A DNA stretch of 47,939 nucleotides from Cyanobium sp. E1_MAG_00006 (GTDB lineage Bacteria > Cyanobacteriota > Cyanobacteriia > PCC-6307 > Cyanobiaceae), in the NCBI GenBank assembly GCA_027488975.1, contig JAIYAQ010000038.1, forward strand, positions 1 to 47,939, given 5' to 3'. The notes beneath the pieces were generated by a model. That model ran no database searches. It was not told the DNA's origin and was given only the letters and a program-made list of their open reading frames with translations. Positions 15,911-21,974 of this stretch are shown one piece after another. Both the position numbers and the translations under genes were made by a program. Within the stretch, counting starts at the first letter, position 1. Every line of letters starts with the position of its first letter.

Positions 15911-16602
15911 GGGGTGCCGCCGGGGCGGGGCCGGCGGATCAGCAGGCAGCGCAGGCCGCTGGCCTTGGCGCCCGCTTCGTCTTCGGGGCTGTCGCCGATG
16001 TGCCACACCGCCTCAGCGGGCAGCTGCAGCTGGTTCAGGGCCTGCTGGAAGGGCCGTGGATCCGGTTTGGCCGCCCCCACGGCCGACGACACCACCACGG
16101 TTTCGAACAGGGGCGCCAACTCCAGGGACTCCAGCAGGCCGGTGAGGCGCTGATCGAAGTTGCTCACCACCGCCAGGCGGATGCCGCGCCCGCGCCAACG
16201 CTGCAGGTGCTCCGCCACATCGGGGTAGACCAGCCACGGTTCGGCTGTGGCGAAGTGAGAGAACAGGGCGGCTCCCAGCTCCGGTGGCAGGGGGGTGTCG
16301 TGGCCGCAGGCGCGCAGGGTGGCGGCGATCAGATCGCTCCACCAGTTCTGTTCGGCCTGCAGCAGCTCCGCCCCCTCCAGACCTGGGAAGGCCAGGGGTG
16401 GCGCCTGGCGAAACAGGCGCGGGAAGGCGGCGTCGATGGCGTCTGCGGCCACATTCACCCCATGGGCCGCCGCCAGCTCGGCGTAGGTGGCCCCCACGGA
16501 GCGGCGCAGCCCGATGAGGGTGCCCATCGCATCCAGCAGCAGGCCGCGGGGGGCCGTGCCGGGCCTGCCGGCTTCGGCATTGCGTGCAAGGGTCAGAGCC
16601 AT
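15907..16602 (-). CDS. HAD-like hydrolase (HDHD3/DREG-2-like)
   Basis: A 231-residue HAD-family protein. Motif I reads LLLDAMGTLIGL, so the nucleophile Asp is present but the usual second Asp (general acid/base) is Met. Motif II is AVVSNFDQRL, the motif III lysine is in VGAAKPDPRPFQ, and motif IV is HIGDSPEDEAGAKASG. A DxxGTL motif is typical of the HDHD3/DREG-2-like subgroup, so this need not mean decay, but activity and substrate are unknown. The ATG at 16602 overlaps the ndb gene by 10 bp, and its stop overlaps hflX. The three genes form one tight operon. Confidence 0.8.
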   Translation of the reverse strand: MALTLARNAEAGRPGTAPRGLLLDAMGTLIGLRRSVGATYAELAAAHGVNVAADAIDAAFPRLFRQAPPLAFPGLEGAELLQAEQNWWSDLIAATLRACGHDTPLPPELGAALFSHFATAEPWLVYPDVAEHLQRWRGRGIRLAVVSNFDQRLTGLLESLELAPLFETVVVSSAVGAAKPDPRPFQQALNQLQLPAEAVWHIGDSPEDEAGAKASGLRCLLIRRPRPGGTP

Positions 16603-17849
16603 TCCGCCAACCAGCCCCCCGCCACCCGCAGCCGGTGCAGCGGGCCAGGCAGCCTGGCGAGATAGGCCAGACGGCGCAGCTGGAAGGCCGCCGGGCCGGC
16701 CAGGGTGAAGCCCATGCCGGTGAGCGTGGCCTGTCCGACACCCAAGCCCAGCATTTCGCCCAGATCGTTCCACTGAAACGGCTCCAGGGCGTCGTTGCGG
16801 CGCAGGTGTTGCAGGTTGGCGGCCACGCAGGCGGCCTGCTGGTAGGCCACCTGGGCTGTGGCGGGGGCCGTGGCTGGGGCCGTGGCTGGGACTGTGGCCG
16901 TGGCGGGCTGGCTGGCATCGCCGCCGAGGGGGCAGGCGGCGGCATCTCCCAGGGCGAACACCCCCTCGGTGCCGATCACCCGCAGCTCGGCGTCGCAGGG
17001 CAGCCGGCCGCGGCGATCCAGGTCAATCGGCGGATTCAGCGCCGGCACGCAGGGGGCCACGCCACCGGTCCAGATCACCGCCTCGCAGCGCAGGCTTTCA
17101 ACCGGTGCGGTCGCCGAGGCGTCGTCGGCGCCGCGCTGCAGTTCAAGGCCATCGGCCAGCACTGCCGCCACCCGGGTGTGGGTGCGCAGCCGCACGTCGC
17201 GCTGTTGCAGAGCCAGATGGGCCTGCTCGCGGTTGAACGCCTTTGATCCAGGCAGCAGCTCCGGCCCCTGTTCCACCAGCTCGATCACCGCTGCACCTGC
17301 CAGCAGATCGGCGAGCTTGCAGGCCAGTTCGACGCCGCTGGCGCCTGCTCCCACCACCGCCAGCCGCTGCAGGGGACGCAACCGCAACCGCAGGCGCCGC
17401 ACCAGCTCCTGAAGCCGCTCCACATCCGCCAAGCTGCGGAAGGCCAGGGCGTGCTCGCTCACGCCGGGAACGCCGAAGCTGTTGGCACGGCCGCCGGTGG
17501 CGATCACCAGAGCGCTGTAGTTGAGCGTGCGATCGCCGTCGGTGCGCAGCTCTCGCTCGGCGTGGTTGATCGTCACCACACGCTCCTGCAGCCAGGCCAC
17601 CCCATGACCCGCCAGCAGGTCGGCATAACGGGGAGCGATCTGCCAGCGCCGCAGCTCGCCGCTCAGCAATTCATAGAGCAGTGGCAGGAACAGGAACCGC
17701 TCCTGGGGCTCGATCAGCAGCACCGGTGGCCCGTCGGTGGCGGCTGCAAGGGTCAGGGCGGTGGTCAGGCCGCCGAAACCGCCGCCCACCACGATCACGG
17801 GGGCGCTGGAGGGTGCGGCTGGGGGCACGGCGGCGTCGCGCGGCGGCAA
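16593..17849 (-). CDS. Type II NAD(P)H dehydrogenase (NDH-2, Ndb-like)
   Basis: A 418-residue flavoprotein with two Rossmann motifs: VIVVGGGFGGLTTAL for FAD and LAVVGAGASGVELACKLA for NAD(P)H. FALGDAAACPL is the C-terminal FAD-binding motif, and a hydrophobic/basic C terminus probably gives membrane contact. NDH-2 oxidises NAD(P)H and reduces quinone without pumping protons, and in cyanobacteria tends to act in redox balance. An inserted low-complexity run VPATAPATAPATA (about residues 322-334) is encoded by a 12-bp repeat at about 16857-16900. The start is TTG at 17849; GTG at 17828 is an alternative. It diverges from cysH by 49 bp. Confidence 0.88.
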   Translation of the reverse strand: MPPRDAAVPPAAPSSAPVIVVGGGFGGLTTALTLAAATDGPPVLLIEPQERFLFLPLLYELLSGELRRWQIAPRYADLLAGHGVAWLQERVVTINHAERELRTDGDRTLNYSALVIATGGRANSFGVPGVSEHALAFRSLADVERLQELVRRLRLRLRPLQRLAVVGAGASGVELACKLADLLAGAAVIELVEQGPELLPGSKAFNREQAHLALQQRDVRLRTHTRVAAVLADGLELQRGADDASATAPVESLRCEAVIWTGGVAPCVPALNPPIDLDRRGRLPCDAELRVIGTEGVFALGDAAACPLGGDASQPATATVPATAPATAPATAQVAYQQAACVAANLQHLRRNDALEPFQWNDLGEMLGLGVGQATLTGMGFTLAGPAAFQLRRLAYLARLPGPLHRLRVAGGWLAEWL

Positions 17850-17898
17850 GTGTCTCTGCGAACCCTAACCAGCCACCTCCGCATTGGAAGATGGAGAG

Positions 17899-18624
17899 AT
17901 GACGATCTCCGCGGCTGCCGTCGATCCCCTGCAGGCCTGCCCCCACCTGGAGCAGCGCGATGCCCTCGGCCGCCTGCGCTGGGGACTGGAGACCTTCGGT
18001 GAGGGGTTCGCGCTCACCACCAGCTTCGGCATCCAGGCGGCGGTGTCGCTGCACTTGATCAGTCGGCTGGATCGCCGCGTGCCGGTGATCTGGGTCGACA
18101 CCGGTTATCTGCCGCCCGAGACCTACGCCTACGCCGAAGACCTGATGCAGCGCCTCGATCTGCAGGTGCGGGTTGCTCAGTCCTTGATGAGCCCGGCCCG
18201 CATGGAGGCACTGCACGGTCGGCTGTGGGAGTCGGGGCAGGTGGAGGATCTGGAGACCTACCACCGCATCCGCAAAGTCGAGCCCCTCGATCGGGCGATG
18301 ACCGAGCTGGGGGTGACCTGCTGGGCCAGCGGCGTGCGTGGGCGCCAGACGGACCACCGCAGTGCCATGCAGCCCCTCGAGCGGGTGCGCGGCCGCTGGG
18401 CCCTGAGGCCGTTGCTGGACTGGACCAGCCGCGACGTCTTCTATTACATGCAGGAGCACGAGCTGCCGCAGCATCCCCTGTTCGCCCAGGGATATTCCAC
18501 CGTGGGCGATTGGCACTCCAGCGGTCCCGACGATGGCAGCAGCTCCGGCCGCGCCACCCGTTTCGGTGGTCTCAAGCAGGAGTGCGGCATCCACATGCCG
18601 GGGGTTGCCGGCGAGGGCATCTAG
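17899..18624 (+). CDS. cysH: Phosphoadenylyl-sulfate (PAPS) reductase
   Basis: A 241-residue enzyme of the PP-loop fold. The substrate loop is LTTSFGIQAAVSLHL (about residues 39-53), followed by IWVDTGYLPPETYAYAE, a basic KVEPLDRAM segment and WTSRDVFYYM. The catalytic cysteine is Cys229 in QECGIHMPG. The paired cysteines of Fe-S APS reductases are absent, so it should be the thioredoxin-dependent PAPS type, making sulfite for cysteine synthesis in the cytosol. The ATG at 17899 has GGAG just ahead; a TTG five codons upstream is less likely. coaX begins directly after the TAG. Confidence 0.93.
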   Translation: MTISAAAVDPLQACPHLEQRDALGRLRWGLETFGEGFALTTSFGIQAAVSLHLISRLDRRVPVIWVDTGYLPPETYAYAEDLMQRLDLQVRVAQSLMSPARMEALHGRLWESGQVEDLETYHRIRKVEPLDRAMTELGVTCWASGVRGRQTDHRSAMQPLERVRGRWALRPLLDWTSRDVFYYMQEHELPQHPLFAQGYSTVGDWHSSGPDDGSSSGRATRFGGLKQECGIHMPGVAGEGI

Positions 18625-19377
18625 GTGGGGCGGCTGTTGCTGGTGGGCAACAGCCGCTGGCACTGGGCACAGCGGCAGCCCAACGGGCTGCGGGTGTGGC
18701 ATGAGGCTGGGCCCCCGGTTGGCTCCGGGCCGGAGCAGTGGCGCGATCTGGAGGCCTGGACCTGCGTGGGGCGGTTGTCTGCGGCCCTGGCGCTGCCGCA
18801 GGAGCGGCGCATCGGCCTGGCGCAGGTGCCCCTGCAGCATCTGCCCCCCTGGCTGGGGGTCGACCGGGCGCTGGTGGGCTGGCGGGCCTGGCGTTGCCAG
18901 GCTCAGGCTGTGCTGGTGGCTGATGCCGGCACCTGCCTGAGCCTGACCTGCATCGACGGACAGGGCCGTTTCCTGGGGGGGCGACTGAGCGCCGGTCTGG
19001 CGCTGCAGCTGCGCAGTCTTGGCCTGGCCACCGCCCAGCTGCCGGATCTTCCGGAGCCGCTGCCGGTGTTGAGCAGAGCAGCAGCGCTGCAGTCGTCTCC
19101 GTCAGCTTCTGACTGGCCGGTCGAGACGACTGACGCGATGGTCCAGGGCTGCCTGCGGGCCTGTGCGGCGGCTGTTGCCCAGGCCTGGCGGGAGCGCTGC
19201 AGCGATGGAGGACCCTGGGCCCTCTGGCTCACAGGCGGGGATGCGACTCTGCTGGAGCCGCTGCTGCGCCAGCAGGGCCTCGCCTCCGTGCTGGCGCCGG
19301 ACCTGGCCCTGGAGGCTCTGGCTGAGCTGGCCGAGCTGGCTGAGGGGAAGGGCTTCAGCCCAGACCCAGGTCGGTGA
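18625..19377 (+). CDS. coaX: Type III pantothenate kinase
   Basis: A 250-residue protein, short and divergent as usual for cyanobacterial CoaX. The ASKHA pattern is visible: RLLLVGNSRWHWA at the N terminus (normally DxGNxxxx), VLVADAGTCLSLTCID in the middle, GGRLSAGLALQLRSL, and the adenosine motif LWLTGGDATLLEPLL. It phosphorylates pantothenate as the first step of coenzyme A synthesis. GTG at 18625 directly abuts the cysH stop with zero spacing, so it depends on cysH translation or transcription. Its end overlaps the convergent bcp gene by 23 bp. Confidence 0.85.
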   Translation: MGRLLLVGNSRWHWAQRQPNGLRVWHEAGPPVGSGPEQWRDLEAWTCVGRLSAALALPQERRIGLAQVPLQHLPPWLGVDRALVGWRAWRCQAQAVLVADAGTCLSLTCIDGQGRFLGGRLSAGLALQLRSLGLATAQLPDLPEPLPVLSRAAALQSSPSASDWPVETTDAMVQGCLRACAAAVAQAWRERCSDGGPWALWLTGGDATLLEPLLRQQGLASVLAPDLALEALAELAELAEGKGFSPDPGR

Positions 19378-19822
19378 GGATGTCGTCGGCCATGGTTTCA
19401 GCCTTCACCTTGAGATAGGCCTTCTCGATGCGGCCCTCAGGGTCGACAACGAAGGTGTGCCGCATCATGCCCATGTATTCCTTGCCCATGAACTTCTTGA
19501 GGCCGTAGCTGCCGTAGCTCTCGGCCACCGGGCAGGGTTCGGCATCCGTGAGCAGGGTGAAGGGCAGGCTGTATTTATCGATGAACTTGCTGTGGCTGCC
19601 GGCGCCGTCTTTGCTGATGCCAAGCACGGCGATGTTGTGCTCCTCGAAGCGTGCCCACTGGTCGCGGAAATTGCAGGCCTCCTTGGTGCAACCGGGGGTG
19701 TCATCCTTCGGATAGAAGTAGATCACCACGCGCTGGCCGTGGAACTGGCTCAGTTCCACGGTGCTGCCGTTCTGATCGGGAAGGCTGAAGGCGGGGGCGA
19801 CATCGCCGACCTGCAGGGCCAT
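19355..19822 (-). CDS. bcp: Atypical 2-Cys peroxiredoxin (PrxQ/BCP)
   Basis: A 155-residue peroxiredoxin. The active site YPKDDTPGCTKEACNFRD has the peroxidatic Cys45 and resolving Cys50 on one helix, the PrxQ/BCP signature. It reduces hydroperoxides with thioredoxin as donor, which in this organism can be fed by the FtrC system encoded at 39.5 kb. The ATG at 19822 begins MALQVGDVAPAFSLPDQNG. It converges with coaX, sharing 23 bp of antisense coding sequence. Only 32 bp separate it from the divergent sfp gene. Confidence 0.93.
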   Translation of the reverse strand: MALQVGDVAPAFSLPDQNGSTVELSQFHGQRVVIYFYPKDDTPGCTKEACNFRDQWARFEEHNIAVLGISKDGAGSHSKFIDKYSLPFTLLTDAEPCPVAESYGSYGLKKFMGKEYMGMMRHTFVVDPEGRIEKAYLKVKAETMADDILTDLGLG

Positions 19823-19854
19823 GGCTGGGGAAGACCTGTGGGGATGAGAGCCTA

Positions 19855-20505
19855 GTGGCAGTGCTGAGCTTGTCGCTGCCGGACCTGCCCCATTACTGGT
19901 TGCTCCCGCTGGCGGCGGCGACTGATGTCGCGGCGGTGCTCACCCCGCCGGAGCGGATCTGGTGCGCGCAGCTGCCAGCAGCGCTGCGGGACCGTTACAG
20001 CGCAAGCCGCCGGTTGCTGCGCCACCACCTCGCCGCGCTGCTGGGCCTGCGCAGCGATCTTGTGCCCCTGCACAGCCCCCCCGCCGCTCCCCCCCGGCTG
20101 GCGGGAGGGCTCGGGCACGTGAGTCTCAGCCACAGCGGTGGCCAGCTGCTGCTGGCCTGGTCGCCAGCGCCGATCGGCGTCGATCTGGAGTGGTCGCTGC
20201 GGCAGCTGCAGGCGGCTGGCCTGGCGCGACGCTTCTTTCCGCCTGAGGAGGCGGAGCGGCTGCTGGCACTGCCCGCCGACGATCAGCGCGGCGCTCTGCT
20301 GGAGAGCTGGGTGCGCAAGGAGGCGGCGATCAAGTGGCAGGGCTCCAGCCTCGCCACGGATCTGCGTCACTGGTGCTGGGACGGGCAGGGCCGGCAGTTG
20401 CATCATCTGCGCCGGGGCTGGCGCCCCGCGTCGGTGTGTCGGCTGCAGGAGGGTTGGCTCTGTGCCGCCGTTGGGGAGGCTGTCGAGCGCGGGATCTGGG
20501 GCTAA
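19855..20505 (+). CDS. 4'-phosphopantetheinyl transferase (Sfp/HetI type)
   Basis: A 216-residue protein. Family motifs are VSLSHSGGQLLLAW, IGVDLEW (Asp110 and Glu112, Mg2+ ligands) and ESWVRKEAAIKWQG (about residues 150-163, with the WxxKEAxxK signature). It transfers phosphopantetheine from CoA to acyl or peptidyl carrier proteins. In cyanobacteria without AcpS this type serves the fatty-acid ACP. The adjacent coaX makes the CoA precursor, a reasonable functional link. The start is GTG at 19855, with a second GTG two codons later. Confidence 0.88.
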   Translation: MAVLSLSLPDLPHYWLLPLAAATDVAAVLTPPERIWCAQLPAALRDRYSASRRLLRHHLAALLGLRSDLVPLHSPPAAPPRLAGGLGHVSLSHSGGQLLLAWSPAPIGVDLEWSLRQLQAAGLARRFFPPEEAERLLALPADDQRGALLESWVRKEAAIKWQGSSLATDLRHWCWDGQGRQLHHLRRGWRPASVCRLQEGWLCAAVGEAVERGIWG

Positions 20506-20532
20506 CGTCCGCGCGCCCGTCTCCCTGACGTC

Positions 20533-21042
20533 ATGCCGATCGACCTGCGCTGGAGTGTGGTGTCGCTGCTCGGACTGCTCGGGCTGGCGGGGTTGGTGCA
20601 GTTGCCCCTGGCGCCGCCGCTGGCCAGCAGGACCGGTGCCGATACCGGCCGCGTTCTGGCGGATCTGGCCAGTCAGGAGGCCTCCCAGGACAGCCGCGAG
20701 CGGGCCGCGCAGCTGCTCAGTCGCTTCGTGGGTGCTGAGATGACCCGGTACTTCTGGGGTGGCTTCAGCCCCTATCTGGATGTGCTGGGGCTGGAGTCCC
20801 CGGAGGACCTTCAGGCCAGCATCCAGGAGGGCCCCGCATCTGTTCAGCTGCTGCTGGTGCCGCGCGAGGGGAGTGAGCGCTACGTGGCCAGGGTGGAGGC
20901 CGAGGACAACGTCCCCCGTGGCGTTGCCTGCCGTGGCGTTGGCAAGCCCGGAGCTTTCCGCTGGCAGGCAGATTCGCTGCGTTGTCCTGCCGGATGGGAT
21001 CCCCTACCGCTGCAGGGGCCGCAGCGCCGCGGCCAGGGCTGA
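20533..21042 (+). CDS. Hypothetical membrane-anchored or exported protein
   Basis: A 169-residue protein with one N-terminal hydrophobic segment (VVSLLGLLGLAGLVQLPLAPPLA, about residues 9-31) acting as signal or anchor. A helical region follows (DTGRVLADLASQEASQDSRERAAQLLSRFVGAEM), then a beta-rich C-terminal domain with VQLLLVPREGSERYVARVEA and two cysteines (GVACRGVG, SLRCPAGW) that could form a disulfide outside the cytoplasm. I recognise no family. It lies 27 bp after the Sfp-type gene on the same strand. Confidence 0.65.
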   Translation: MPIDLRWSVVSLLGLLGLAGLVQLPLAPPLASRTGADTGRVLADLASQEASQDSRERAAQLLSRFVGAEMTRYFWGGFSPYLDVLGLESPEDLQASIQEGPASVQLLLVPREGSERYVARVEAEDNVPRGVACRGVGKPGAFRWQADSLRCPAGWDPLPLQGPQRRGQG

Positions 21043-21101
21043 ACCTGAGTCTGAGCCTGCTGCGCAACGACGTCAGAACCGCTGCATCGGCGTTGCCGCA
21101 T

Positions 21102-21119
21102 TGCGGCGCGATTGCCGCA
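21102..21119. repeat. Alternating inverted repeat upstream of the DUF1400-like gene
   Basis: TGCGGC (21102-21107), GCGATT, GCCGCA (21114-21119) form a 6-6-6 inverted repeat. A further GCCGCA copy just upstream (about 21095-21100) can pair with the same TGCGGC. The 192-bp gap 21043-21234 otherwise shows only a T-rich stretch near 21190-21210. Confidence 0.4.
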
Positions 21120-21234
21120 GCGCGGCTGAAGATCGGCCGTCAATGCTTAAGCCTCTGCGACGACCTGTTGGCCAAGGTGTTGGCGGTCTGGTTTTTGATT
21201 ACTAGGTTTTATGTGAAGCGTTTTTCTCACTCCC

Positions 21235-21900
21235 GTGCTGACACGTCTCGCGGCTGGCCTATGCGCCGGTGCGGCTCTCTCCTTCTCCTGTCTGCCAGTT
21301 TCGGCGGCTGTCGACAACGACCTGCCGGTGCGCTGGAACAGCGGTGGTGCCGTTTGGTCCACGAATCAGACCGCCTTCAACACCTTCATCAGCGACGGCA
21401 CCGTCACCGACCGTGGCCTGTCTGACGGCATCGCCCGCTCCGGCTGGACGTCCGATGAGCTGCGGACGGGTCTGTCCAAGACCTACAACGTCGATCTGGT
21501 CGGGGTGTCCCGCTTCCTGTACTCGGATGCCGGCGTGAAGTTCCTCAAGAACCAGTCACGCAGCTACTTCCCCTACTGGACCATGTCCACCTATGCGGTG
21601 GAAGGCCTGCGCTCGGCGATCATCGCCGATGCACGCGATGGCTCCATCTCGGCGGCGGGCATCATGACCAACCTGCCCACCGACTATCGCCTGGCGGACA
21701 CCTGCAACACCTACGACGGCAAGCAGAACGTCTGCGCCGAGGGCAAGTGCACCACCGACGCCCAGTGCACCTCGCTGCTCTCCTGGTACGTCTTCCTGCC
21801 CGCCTGCATTCAGGCCAACCAGGTGGCGGTCGCGGCTGTGGCGGCTCCCGCTGCTGCGCCAGCCCCCATGGAACAGTCGCCGATCCGCGGCCTCTGGTGA
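21235..21900 (+). CDS. Exported protein, stand-alone DUF1400-like domain
   Basis: A 221-residue secreted protein with a signal peptide of about 24 residues (LTRLAAGLCAGAALSFSCLPVSA). The region with FNTFISDGTVTDRGLSDGIARSGWTSDELRTGLSKTYNVD and VSRFLYSDAGVKFLKNQ resembles DUF1400, normally the N-terminal part of cyanobacterial alpha/beta hydrolases. No hydrolase domain follows. Instead there is a cysteine-bearing segment (DTCNTY, NVCAEGKC, AQCTSLL, ACIQ) that could form disulfides, then an Ala-rich tail. The start is GTG at 21235; in the same frame ATG-TGA (21211-21216) lies eight codons upstream. A strong terminator follows. Confidence 0.65.
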   Translation: MLTRLAAGLCAGAALSFSCLPVSAAVDNDLPVRWNSGGAVWSTNQTAFNTFISDGTVTDRGLSDGIARSGWTSDELRTGLSKTYNVDLVGVSRFLYSDAGVKFLKNQSRSYFPYWTMSTYAVEGLRSAIIADARDGSISAAGIMTNLPTDYRLADTCNTYDGKQNVCAEGKCTTDAQCTSLLSWYVFLPACIQANQVAVAAVAAPAAAPAPMEQSPIRGLW

Positions 21901-21922
21901 GCTGACGCTTCTCCACTGCTCT

Positions 21923-21947
21923 GCCCCGGCCTGGCCGGGGCTTTTTT
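21923..21947 (+). terminator. Rho-independent terminator of the DUF1400-like gene
   Basis: GCCCCGGC (21923-21930), loop CTG, GCCGGGGC (21934-21941), then TTTTTT (21942-21947). It starts 23 bp after the stop codon. Confidence 0.92.
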
Positions 21948-21974
21948 CATGGCGGTGCTGCCGTTGCCAGGTCG

